DNA of 64,000 nucleotides from Changshengia sp963803165. GTDB taxonomy: Bacteria > Chloroflexota > Dormibacteria > Aeolococcales > Aeolococcaceae. Made by a program: the position numbers and the translations under genes. The notes under the pieces were generated by a model. The model had not been told where the DNA came from. It did not search any database and saw nothing but the letters and a program-made list of their open reading frames with translations. Below, piece after piece: positions 24,157 through 31,824 of this stretch. Location of the stretch: assembly GCA_963803165.1 (NCBI GenBank), contig CAWDLK010000004.1, positions 186,001 through 250,000 on the forward strand, in the 5' to 3' direction. Positions within the stretch are counted from its first letter, which is position 1. Each line of letters starts with the position of its first letter.

Positions 24157-25268
24157 GCCTCCGCCGCAGCGCCGCCATCGCCCGCCGCATCCTCCAGCAG
24201 TTCCGCCACGACCGGCGGACCCTGGTGCTCCTCTTCGTGGCGCCCCTGCTCATCCTCGGCCTCTTCTACTTCCTCATCCGCGGCGGTTCCGGGGTCCCGG
24301 CGGTGGACGTCGTCAACCTCGATCGGGGTCCGGCCGGCGCCGTGCTCGTCTCCCATCTCCAGGGGTCCCCCCAGATCGAGCTCGCCACGACCGGGCTGGC
24401 CGAGGCGCGGAGTGACCTGGCCTCCAACCGGGTCGCCGCCTACATCGTGCTGCCGGCCGGGCTCAGCGCTCGCGCCTCCGGCGGCGGGGTGGTCGATCCG
24501 GAGGTGCACCTGGAGGGCACCCAGCCCGGCCTCACCCAGCCGGTCCTGGCGGCGCTCGACCAATCCGAGGCCGGACTGCTGGGCAGTCTCGGCAGCCAGG
24601 GCGGCGTTCACCTTCCCACCATCCGCCCGAGCGTCACCTACCTCCACGGGGGTGCCGATCTCGACACCCTCGACTACTTCGGCGGGGCGTTCGTCGGGCT
24701 GGTGGTCTTCTTCCTGGTGTTCGTGGTGACCATCATCGCCTTCCTCCGCGAACGCAGCCAGGGCACGCTGGAGCGACTGATGGCGAGCCCGTTGCGCCGG
24801 GCCGACATCGTGGCCGGCTACATGGGGGGGTTCACGGTGGTGGCCGCGATCCAGGCGGTGGAGGTCGCCCTCTTCACCCTCTACGCCCTCCACGTCCACA
24901 ACCAGGGCAGCGTCGCGCTGGTGGTGCTGATGACCCTGCTGCTCGCCCTGGTCGCGGTCAACCTCGGGATCTTCCTCAGCATGTTCGCGACCACCGAGTT
25001 CCAGGCGGTGCAGTTCATCCCGCTCGCCATCGTCCCCCAGGTGCTGCTGAGCGGCATCGTCTTCCCGGTGAGCACGGAGCCGGGGTGGCTCCAGGGCGTC
25101 TCCAACCTGCTGCCGCTCACCTACGGGGTGGACGGCCTGCGCGACGTCATGCTCGAGGGCCTCGGCCTCGGCTCCGGCTCGGTGCTGCTCGACCTCGGGG
25201 TGGTCGCCGCATTCGCGGTCGCCCTGGTGGTGGCCGCCACCGCCACCCTCCGGCAGCGGCCCGCCTGA
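24153..25268 (+). CDS. ABC-2 type exporter permease
   Basis: 371-aa membrane protein with the YhgE/DrrB-like layout: TM1 near 25-43, a large extracytoplasmic loop of about 150 residues, then five TM segments (from about 178 to 365) with the RERSQGTLERLMASPLRRAD conserved cytoplasmic loop. Together with the ATPase it would form a homodimeric or 2+2 exporter. It is the last gene of the TetR-ABC operon; the next gene lies convergently 4 nt away. Confidence 0.9.
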   Translation: MSLRRSAAIARRILQQFRHDRRTLVLLFVAPLLILGLFYFLIRGGSGVPAVDVVNLDRGPAGAVLVSHLQGSPQIELATTGLAEARSDLASNRVAAYIVLPAGLSARASGGGVVDPEVHLEGTQPGLTQPVLAALDQSEAGLLGSLGSQGGVHLPTIRPSVTYLHGGADLDTLDYFGGAFVGLVVFFLVFVVTIIAFLRERSQGTLERLMASPLRRADIVAGYMGGFTVVAAIQAVEVALFTLYALHVHNQGSVALVVLMTLLLALVAVNLGIFLSMFATTEFQAVQFIPLAIVPQVLLSGIVFPVSTEPGWLQGVSNLLPLTYGVDGLRDVMLEGLGLGSGSVLLDLGVVAAFAVALVVAATATLRQRPA

Positions 25269-25272
25269 GCGG

Positions 25273-25710
25273 TCAGCGCGGCGGGACGGTACCGAAGGCG
25301 CGACCGCTGACGAAGGTGCCGTCGATGGAGACGAGACGCGCCACCTCGCCGTCGACCGCCGGCCACGCCGGGCCCAGCAGGCCCCGCGCCGCCTCCGCCT
25401 CGGCCGCCGCGGTGATCTCCGCCGCCACCCCCTGGACCAGGACGCTCCAGCCCCAGCGGCCGCGGGGATCGTAGCGGTCGGCTTCGAAGGCGACCACCAG
25501 GCGGTGGACCGCCGCCTCCAGCTTGGCGCCGGGTGCGCTCCGGAAGACGAGCCGCTCCCCAACCACCGCGTAGCGGACCGGCAGGACCACCGGGAGCGCG
25601 CGGACGCTGACGCCGATCCGTCCCACGGCGACGCTGCCCAGCAGCTCGAAGCATCGGGCGCGCGACAGCTCGCGCGCGCGGGACCGGCGGCTCTCCACGG
25701 CGTCCAGCAT
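25273..25710 (-). CDS. PPOX-fold (pyridoxamine 5'-phosphate oxidase-like) flavin protein
   Basis: 145-aa split-beta-barrel protein. LGSVAVGRIGVSVRALPVVLPV and ERLVFRSAPGAKLEAAV are typical of flavin- or F420-binding PPOX-family members, as is VAFEADRYD. ATG 25710 gives the family length. A dyad GGGTC-N4-GACCC lies about 50 nt upstream. A second family member lies at 26000-26413, next to a DosS-like kinase, an arrangement seen in hypoxia/dormancy regulons. The reaction is unknown. Confidence 0.78.
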   Translation of the reverse strand: MLDAVESRRSRARELSRARCFELLGSVAVGRIGVSVRALPVVLPVRYAVVGERLVFRSAPGAKLEAAVHRLVVAFEADRYDPRGRWGWSVLVQGVAAEITAAAEAEAARGLLGPAWPAVDGEVARLVSIDGTFVSGRAFGTVPPR

Positions 25711-25758
25711 CAGGAGCCCACCCGATGGCTGCCAGGGGCTGTCGCCCCGCTGGGGCTC

Positions 25759-25772
25759 GGGTCTTTCGACCC
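25759..25772. promoter_or_regulatory. DosR-box-like dyad GGGTC-TTTC-GACCC
   Basis: Perfect inverted repeat upstream of the PPOX gene at 25710. Its GGGnC...GnCCC form recalls actinobacterial DosR boxes (GGGACT...GnCCC). Given a DosS-like kinase 800 bp away, a response-regulator site is plausible but unproven. Confidence 0.4.
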
Positions 25773-25886
25773 TGGCCGTGCTAATCAGAGGGGGCGATGC
25801 GGCCCTGGCAACAATGGCCCGAGGCCCATGCTCGATGGGACCACTCGACCCTGGCGCAGGGGTGGATGCGGGCAGACGATGCCCCG

Positions 25887-25997
25887 ATGGCACACCTGGT
25901 GCGCAACCTCGACAACGTGGCCTGGGCCGTGCTCACCGCCGTGCTGGTGATCACCGCCGTCGCCCTGCTCGGCTTCCTCTTCCTCGCCGCGATCTGA
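25887..25997 (+). CDS. Possible 36-aa single-TM protein
   Basis: Short frame MAHLVRNLDNVAW followed by one strong hydrophobic segment of about 20 residues and a stop at 25997. It resembles small membrane subunits or stress microproteins. No clear ribosome site is seen, so it may not be translated. Confidence 0.35.
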   Translation: MAHLVRNLDNVAWAVLTAVLVITAVALLGFLFLAAI

Positions 25998-25999
25998 GG

Positions 26000-26413
26000 T
26001 CAGCGCGGGCCGAGCCTCCGGCCGGTGACCTCCTCGATGGTGATCCGGACCCAGCGCTCGGGCGCCCTCGCGGCCCAGGAACGCAGCGGGCCCCGGCGCA
26101 GCGCCTCCATCTCCCCGGGGTCGGAGACGACCCGGGCCGTCCCGCGCACCACCACGCTCCACCCGGAGCGCTCCAGCGGGTGGCTCTCGTCCACCTCGAA
26201 GGCCACCTCCGAGCCCCCACCGACGGCGCTCAGGGTCGTGCCCTCGGAGGTGCAGAAGACGACGGCCTGATCGTCGGCCAGGTAGTTGACGGGCAGCACC
26301 ATCGGCCGGCCGTCCAGGACGAAGCCGAGCCGGCCCACGAAGGAGTGGTACTGGAGGAGCTCGAGGCACTCCTTCCGGGTGAGGTCGTGGAGCGGTCTCT
26401 GGCTGCCCGGCAT
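26000..26413 (-). CDS. Second PPOX-fold flavin protein
   Basis: 137-aa split-beta-barrel protein. SFVGRLGFVLDGRPMVLPVNY, VVFCTSEGTTL, VAFEVDES and WSVVVRGTARVV match the PPOX-type nitroreductase-like small proteins. AGGAGGA precedes ATG 26413, fixing the start. It is divergent from the sensor kinase gene, with a perfect dyad (26537-26561) between them. It is homologous to, but clearly diverged from, the protein at 25273-25710. Confidence 0.82.
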   Translation of the reverse strand: MPGSQRPLHDLTRKECLELLQYHSFVGRLGFVLDGRPMVLPVNYLADDQAVVFCTSEGTTLSAVGGGSEVAFEVDESHPLERSGWSVVVRGTARVVSDPGEMEALRRGPLRSWAARAPERWVRITIEEVTGRRLGPR

Positions 26414-26536
26414 CGGCTCCTCCTGGTGATCCCCCTCCGCTGAGGACACGATAGCGAGAATGAGGCCAGGCCGGCGGGCGTCGCCAGGGCTGTCCGGCGG
26501 CCCGGATCCGGCGACGTTCGGGCCCCGGCACACCGG

Positions 26537-26561
26537 CCGATGGCCCCATGCGGGCCATCGG
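26537..26561. promoter_or_regulatory. Perfect 10-bp inverted repeat CCGATGGCCC-N5-GGGCCATCGG
   Basis: It sits in the divergent promoter between the PPOX gene (26413) and the sensor kinase (26580), 19 nt before the kinase ATG. It is probably a shared operator for both. Confidence 0.5.
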
Positions 26562-26579
26562 TCCGTAGACTTTCGCCTG

Positions 26580-27710
26580 ATGACCGAGGTGACCCGCACT
26601 TCACGTCTCCTCGACGCGGTGGTGGCGCTCTCCGCCGACCTCAGCCTGCCCAACGTGCTGCGCCGGATCGTGGAGGCGGCGGCAGACGTCAGCGGGGCGC
26701 GCTACGGCGCTCTGGGCGTGATCGGCCCGGGGGAAGCCGACCTGGAGAAGGGCCTTGCCGAGTTCGTCACCACCGGTCTCGACGCCAAGACGGTGCGCGC
26801 GATCGGCAGCCTCCCCCACGGCCGGGGCATCCTGGGCCTGCTCATCACCCACCCCAAGCCGAGGCGGATCGCCGACATCGGGGCCCACCCCGCCTCCTCG
26901 GGGTTTCCACCGCACCACCCGCCGATGCGCTCGTTCCTCGGCGTCCCGATCCGGGTCCGCGACCAGGTCTTCGGCAACCTCTACCTGACCGAGAAGCAGG
27001 GGGCGGCCGAGTTCTCCGAGGAGGACGAGGAGCTGGTGGTCGCCCTGGCCGGCGCCGCCGGAGTGGCCATTGAGAACGCGCGCCTCCACCAGAGGCTCGA
27101 GCAGCTGGCGGTGCTCGGGGAGCGGGAGCGGATCGCGCGCGACCTCCACGACACGGTGATCCAGCGGCTCTTCGCCACCGGGATGGGTCTTCAGGGCCTG
27201 GTGGGAAGGATCGAGGGTGCCGACCTCCGGGAGCGCCTCCAGCAGGCCGTCGACGAGCTGGACGAGACCATCCGGGAGATCCGGATCAGCATCTTCGACC
27301 TCGAGGCGCGCGGTGCGGACGATGACGGCCTGCGGGCCCGCCTGCTCGCCCTCGTCAGCGAGGTCGCGCCGACCCTCGGCTTCGACCCGAAGGTGCAGAT
27401 GGAGGGCCCGGTCGACACCGCCACCGACAGCTCGACCCGCGAGGAGATTCTCAAGACCCTCCGTGAGGCGCTCTCCAATGTCGCCCGGCACGCCGACGCG
27501 AGCTCGGTCGACGTGCGCCTCAGCGCTGTCTCGGGGATCATCACGCTCCGGGTTGCCGACAACGGCGTCGGCATCCCCGCCGGGGCAGCGCACGGCCACG
27601 GTCTGGACAACATGCAGGCCCGCGCCGAGTCCCTCGGAGGCATCTGCGAGTTCAGCGACCGGCCCGGTGGCGGCACCGTGGTGACCTGGCGGGTCCCGGC
27701 CTCACCCTAG
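26580..27710 (+). CDS. GAF-domain sensor histidine kinase, DosS/NarL type
   Basis: 376-aa soluble kinase: one GAF domain (about 25-185), a HisKA_3 dimerisation domain with the phospho-acceptor His in ERIARDLHDTVIQRLFATG (about 205), and a HATPase_c domain with N-box EALSNVARHADA and G-box DNGVGIPAG. The sequence around the His is very close to DevS/DosS. Mycobacterial DosS senses O2, NO and CO through a haem GAF; haem binding cannot be judged here. No partner response regulator is adjacent. The only receiver in the window (54708-55049) is degenerate. Confidence 0.88.
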   Translation: MTEVTRTSRLLDAVVALSADLSLPNVLRRIVEAAADVSGARYGALGVIGPGEADLEKGLAEFVTTGLDAKTVRAIGSLPHGRGILGLLITHPKPRRIADIGAHPASSGFPPHHPPMRSFLGVPIRVRDQVFGNLYLTEKQGAAEFSEEDEELVVALAGAAGVAIENARLHQRLEQLAVLGERERIARDLHDTVIQRLFATGMGLQGLVGRIEGADLRERLQQAVDELDETIREIRISIFDLEARGADDDGLRARLLALVSEVAPTLGFDPKVQMEGPVDTATDSSTREEILKTLREALSNVARHADASSVDVRLSAVSGIITLRVADNGVGIPAGAAHGHGLDNMQARAESLGGICEFSDRPGGGTVVTWRVPASP

Positions 27711-28082
27711 GCTCGCAGCCGGGCCGGGCCGCCGGTCCACCGCCGCGCCCGCCGGTGCGAGCCGCCGCGGCGGCACCGGAGCTGAGATGCCGGTTCCAGG
27801 TCGGGAGGGGCCGCGGCGCTCCGGCCGCCCATGCCTCCAGCGCTTCCTTGCTGAGGCGGCGTCGCGGGCCCGGGCCCCTCGCCTGACCTGACCTCTCCAT
27901 GATGCCCGCTGCCCGAGGCCGGGACCGGAGGAGAAGGTCACGGATCCCCCCGGGCCATGGCCTCATCCCTCGTAGGGCCGCGAGTCATCTTCTCTGATGA
28001 CGCCTGGCCCTGGCTGGAGCTCGCCGGCGATCCCAGCATAGAGGCAGATCGACCTGACCACCCACACGGGAGACACCACACC
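27711..28082. other. 372-bp intergenic region
   Basis: No gene recognised. It contains a GC-rich hairpin (CCGGTGC at 27752 pairing with GCACCGG at 27773) that may end the kinase transcript, though without a T-tract. It also holds a dyad GTCATC-N6-GATGAC (27984-28001) about 80 nt before the next gene. Confidence 0.4.
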
Positions 28083-28706
28083 ATGACCACCGCACTCCGC
28101 TGGCGAGTCCTCGTCCTCCAGGCAGGGCTCATCGTCGTCCTCGGATTCGTGGCCGGATTCGCCTTCTGGGCCGCCGGTTTCACCCACAACTCGGTGACCA
28201 CCCAGCTGGCCGCCCAGAACATCACCTTCCCCGCGTACAACAGCGCCTCCATCAAGGCCCTGCCCGCGGCGGACCAAGCCGCCATGAATCAGTACGCCGG
28301 CGAGAAGATGACCACCGGCGCGCAGGCCGAGGTCTGGGCGGACGACTACATCAAGGTCCACCTCAGCACGATGCCCACCTACGACGCGGCGAGCGCCGCC
28401 GCCCGGGCCAACCCCACCAGCGCCGCGGCCGCCGCCACTGAGGCCACCGTCTTCCAGGGCACGATGCTGCGCAGCACCCTGCTCAACGCCTACGGCTGGT
28501 GGACGGTCGGGACCTACGCCCTCTACGCCGGCATCGGCCTGGCGATCGCGGCCCTCGTGGTCCTCGGCACCTTCGTCTTCGAGCTCACCCGGTGGCGTGC
28601 CGACGCCCGGGCGACGCGGCCCGCGACCGTCCCCGAGACGGCCCTCGGCTCCGCCGGTTCGGTGCCCGCCCTCGGCTTGGCCCAGATGACCAAGCACGAA
28701 AGCTGA
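28083..28706 (+). CDS. Hypothetical membrane protein with two TM segments
   Basis: 207 aa. One TM segment lies at about 9-33 and another near 145-166, framing an extracytoplasmic Ala/Thr-rich domain of about 110 residues with no cysteines. A short cytoplasmic tail follows. GGGAGA upstream of ATG 28083 is a fair ribosome site. It is a monocistronic unit, closed by a strong terminator. The gene looks real, with normal codon use, but I do not recognise a family. Confidence 0.7.
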   Translation: MTTALRWRVLVLQAGLIVVLGFVAGFAFWAAGFTHNSVTTQLAAQNITFPAYNSASIKALPAADQAAMNQYAGEKMTTGAQAEVWADDYIKVHLSTMPTYDAASAAARANPTSAAAAATEATVFQGTMLRSTLLNAYGWWTVGTYALYAGIGLAIAALVVLGTFVFELTRWRADARATRPATVPETALGSAGSVPALGLAQMTKHES

Positions 28707-28721
28707 CGACCCCCCAACGAG

Positions 28722-28758
28722 ACGGCCCGCCGGTCAGTGACCGGCGGGCCGTTCTCAT
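28722..28758 (+). terminator. Rho-independent terminator
   Basis: Perfect 15-bp stem, ACGGCCCGCCGGTCA pairing with TGACCGGCGGGCCGT around one base, followed by TCTCATTTGTT. It begins 15 nt after the stop at 28706. Confidence 0.85.
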
Positions 28759-28833
28759 TTGTTCGAGGGAGGGCGCGCGCCACCGCGCGCCAGAGGGAGA
28801 CCCGGCCCGGCTAGGGGCGGCCGGGCCGCCGGT

Positions 28834-29319
28834 TCAGGCGGCGGGGTTGAAGTGACGCCACTCCCCCGCCCCCGGCTCGTCGTCGTCCATCTCGACGTCC
28901 TCCGGGAGCTCGGTGCGCCAGGGGAGCATGAGGTCGAAGACGATCTCCTGGATGGTCCAGAGCATGTCCATGATCTCGGTGATCTTGACGTGGCGCCGGG
29001 CCAGGGTCTCGTCGACCTGACGCACCGCGGTCTCGTCCCCGGTGAGCCGCACCGCCTTGCGGGCGAAGGTGAAGACCCTCTGGGCGCGCAGGGCGACGTC
29101 CGGGGGGACCTCCTTCATGCCCTGGAGGTGCGTCTCCTCGCAGAGCTCGATGGCAGAGTCCACCCGCTCGACGAGTCGACGGAGCCGCGTCCGCTCCACC
29201 ACCTCGAGGTGGTGACGACGGCGGGCGCGGTGAACCTCCTGGGTAGCGTTCTCAATGAGCAATGGGGTCTCTCCCTGGTGGCGAGCCGCGACACCCGCCG
29301 CTTCGCGGTTGCACCGCAT
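28834..29319 (-). CDS. Hypothetical soluble helical protein
   Basis: Up to 161 aa and mainly charged helices (ERTRLRRLVERVDSAIELCEE, then RVFTFARKAVRL), ending in an acidic DVEMDDDEPG segment. There are no TM segments or known motif. ATG 29319 is used, but a later start is possible because the first 20 residues are not helical. It is divergent from the LysR gene, 55 bp away, and so may be its target. Function unknown. Confidence 0.6.
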   Translation of the reverse strand: MRCNREAAGVAARHQGETPLLIENATQEVHRARRRHHLEVVERTRLRRLVERVDSAIELCEETHLQGMKEVPPDVALRAQRVFTFARKAVRLTGDETAVRQVDETLARRHVKITEIMDMLWTIQEIVFDLMLPWRTELPEDVEMDDDEPGAGEWRHFNPAA

Positions 29320-29338
29320 AGGCTATCGGGATGGGTCG

Positions 29339-29389
29339 TTGACATCAACAGCCCTCCTGGTGTCAGATTGATGCATGGATCGCATCAAT
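29339..29389 (+). promoter_or_regulatory. LysR promoter with dyad across the start codon
   Basis: TTGACA (29339-29344) and a weak TCAGAT (29363-29368) are 18 bp apart. A perfect inverted repeat ATTGATGC-N7-GCATCAAT (29367-29389) spans the LysR ATG and matches the T-N11-A style of LysR sites, suggesting autoregulation. Confidence 0.45.
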
Positions 29390-30289
29390 GCCGATCTTCT
29401 GCGGACTTTCATCGAGGTGGCGCGCCTGGAGCACCTGGGGCGAGCGGCCGAAGTGCTCCAGAGCGACCAGTCCACGGTCAGCCGCAAGATCGCCCGGCTG
29501 GAGCATGAGGTCGGCGTCCCCCTCTTCGAGCGGATCGGCCGCTCGATCCGCCTGACCAAGGCCGGGCGGCGCTTCGTGGGGCGCGCCGAGCGGATCCTGG
29601 GCGAGCTGAGGGATGCCGTCGCTGAGGCCGCCGGCACGATCTCCGCCGAGACCGGCGAGGTCCACCTCGGCTTCCTCCACACCGTCGGAGCACGATGGCT
29701 GCCGGAGCGATTGGCCCGATTCCTCGACCAGTACCCGGGGGTGCGCTTCGTGCTCGAGGAGGGCACCACCGGCGAGGTGGTGGCGGGGGTGCTGGACGGC
29801 CGCTTCGACCTGGGCATCCTCGGCCCGCCACCCACCAACACCCCGGAGATCGAGGTGGTCCCCCTCTTCCGCGAGCGGATCTCGCTGGTGGTGCCCCTGC
29901 AGCACCGCCTGGTCGGCCGGGACTCGGTCACCCTCCGCGACCTGGCGGGGGAGCAGCTCATCCTCCCCCGATCCCGGAGCGGGCTGCGCCGGGTCATCGA
30001 CGACGCCTTCGCGCGGCAGGGTCTCAGCGAGCACGTGGCCTACGAGGGCGACGACTTCGCCATCGTCCAGGGCCTGGTCGAGGCGGGGTTGGGCATCACC
30101 CTGCTGCCCATGCCGCTCCCCAGCCCGTCCAACCGGGTGGTGGTGATCCCCCTGCGCGATCCCCCGATCGCCCGCACCATGGCGATCGCCTGGGACCGCC
30201 GGCGCACCCTGCCGCCCGCCGCCCAGCTCTTCTGCCGCCGGATCGTCGAGCAGGCGAACGAGCCGTACGAGCACGGCGCGGGGGCGTAG
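29375..30289 (+). CDS. LysR-family transcriptional regulator
   Basis: 304 aa. The N-terminal winged HTH (LLRTFIEVARLEHLGRAAEVL, then QSTVSRKIARLE) is followed by the periplasmic-binding-like effector domain (HLGFLHTVGARWLPERL, then DLGILGPP). The overall pattern is that of the GltC/YtlI or CynR subgroup. It is divergent from the unknown gene at 28834-29319. The effector is unknown. Confidence 0.9.
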   Translation: MDRINADLLRTFIEVARLEHLGRAAEVLQSDQSTVSRKIARLEHEVGVPLFERIGRSIRLTKAGRRFVGRAERILGELRDAVAEAAGTISAETGEVHLGFLHTVGARWLPERLARFLDQYPGVRFVLEEGTTGEVVAGVLDGRFDLGILGPPPTNTPEIEVVPLFRERISLVVPLQHRLVGRDSVTLRDLAGEQLILPRSRSGLRRVIDDAFARQGLSEHVAYEGDDFAIVQGLVEAGLGITLLPMPLPSPSNRVVVIPLRDPPIARTMAIAWDRRRTLPPAAQLFCRRIVEQANEPYEHGAGA

Positions 30290-30357
30290 TGCAACTGGCC
30301 CGGAGGTGACGGATGTGGCCGGATGACCCGGCCGCCGCTTGCCCGGCCCCCGGCCGC

Positions 30358-31674
30358 TCAGGGAGCGAGGCGGTTGATGTCGCGCGGGAAGAGGGTCGTC
30401 TCGCGGACGTTGGCGGCGTCGACGAGCTGCGCCACCCACCGCTCCAGGCCGATGGCGAAGCCGCCGTGGGGCGGCATCCCGTGCTGGAAGGCCATCAGGT
30501 ACTCGGCGTAGTTCGCGGGGTCCTCGCCCCTCGCGACCAGCGCGTCGACGTAGTCCTGGTAGCGGTGCAGCCGCTGGCCACCAGTGACCAGCTCCATGCC
30601 CCGGAAGAGGAGGTCGAATCCGGCCGCGAAGCCGGGGCGCTCCGGGTCGGGGTGGGTGTAGAAGGGCCGCTTGCTCATCGGGAAGCCGCGGACGAAGAGG
30701 AAGTCCGATCCGTGCTCCCGCTGCGCCCACTCGCCGAGCCAGCGCTCGTTGGCCGGGGAGAGATCGGGCTCGTGGCTCAGGTCCTCGCCGGTGGCGGCGG
30801 TGATCATCGCCTGAGCGTCGAGGAAGTGCACGTCGGGGATCGGGTGGGGGACCCGCGGCAGGGTCAGCTTCAGGAGCGAAAGCGCCCCGGCCGCCTCCTC
30901 CTGGATGGCGGCGAGCATCCCCGCGATGGCCCGGGTGAGCACGGCCATCACCGTGCGCTCGTCCTCGATGAAGCCCATCTCCGCGTCCAGTGAGACGTAC
31001 TCGTTGATGTGGCGGGCGGTGTCGTGCGGCTCCGCCCGGAAGACCGGCCCGACCTCGTACACGCGCTCGAAGACACCGACCATCACCTGCTTGTAGAACT
31101 GCGGGCTCTGGGCGAGGTAGGCGGTCTTCCCGAAGTAGTCGAGGGCGAAGGTGGTGGCCCCCGACTCGGTGGCGGAGCCGACGATCTTGGGTGTCTGGAT
31201 CTCGGTGAACCCGAGCGCGTGCAGGCTTCGCCGGAAACCTGCCATCGAGGCGGCCTGGATCGCGAAGTAGGCGCGGCGGCGGGGATGGCGGAGCGCCACC
31301 GGGGCGTGGTCGAGGATGGTCGGCAGCTGCGCCTGGATCGACGGCCGGTAGAGGTCGAAGGGAGGCGGCTCGTCGGCGGCGGAGATGACGGTCACCACCG
31401 GGTCGTGGATCTCCACCCCCCCGGGGGCCTGGGGCTCGGCGACCACCGTGCCGGCGACGCCGAGCACCGACTCGTTGTTGAGCCGGGCCAGCCGCTCCAC
31501 CAGCTCGGGGTCCTGCACCACCACCTGGCCGGTCCCGTGGGCGTCGCGAAGGATGAGGAAGCTGACCCCGGCGAGCCGGCGCAGCCGGTGGAGCCAGCCC
31601 TCCAGCTGCACGCGCTCGCCGACCCGCCCGCCCAGCTCGTCGGTCCAGACGCGGTCGGTGAGGTGAGGGATCAC
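30358..31674 (-). CDS. aspS: Aspartyl-tRNA synthetase, archaeal/non-discriminating type
   Basis: 438-aa class II synthetase: N-terminal OB-fold anticodon domain, motif 2 region FRAEPHDTARHINEY and motif 3 GGFAIGLERWVAQL. It lacks the roughly 130-residue GAD insertion of standard bacterial AspRS (about 590 aa) and so matches the archaeal-type AspRS2 found in some bacteria. That type often charges both tRNA-Asp and tRNA-Asn and then needs GatCAB; whether this one does is not visible. The start is GTG 31674. Confidence 0.9.
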   Translation of the reverse strand: MIPHLTDRVWTDELGGRVGERVQLEGWLHRLRRLAGVSFLILRDAHGTGQVVVQDPELVERLARLNNESVLGVAGTVVAEPQAPGGVEIHDPVVTVISAADEPPPFDLYRPSIQAQLPTILDHAPVALRHPRRRAYFAIQAASMAGFRRSLHALGFTEIQTPKIVGSATESGATTFALDYFGKTAYLAQSPQFYKQVMVGVFERVYEVGPVFRAEPHDTARHINEYVSLDAEMGFIEDERTVMAVLTRAIAGMLAAIQEEAAGALSLLKLTLPRVPHPIPDVHFLDAQAMITAATGEDLSHEPDLSPANERWLGEWAQREHGSDFLFVRGFPMSKRPFYTHPDPERPGFAAGFDLLFRGMELVTGGQRLHRYQDYVDALVARGEDPANYAEYLMAFQHGMPPHGGFAIGLERWVAQLVDAANVRETTLFPRDINRLAP

Positions 31675-31824
31675 GGCGGTGAGCTTGCCTCCGGTGGAGA
31701 GCTGCGGGACGGCTGGCGGTCGATTCTAGCCGCGGCGACCGAGCGCGCATCCGAGAGCGCCGAACGGCGCGAGTGAGCGGGAGGGGCCGGCCGACCCCGG
31801 TCACCGTAGACTGAGCGACCAGTC

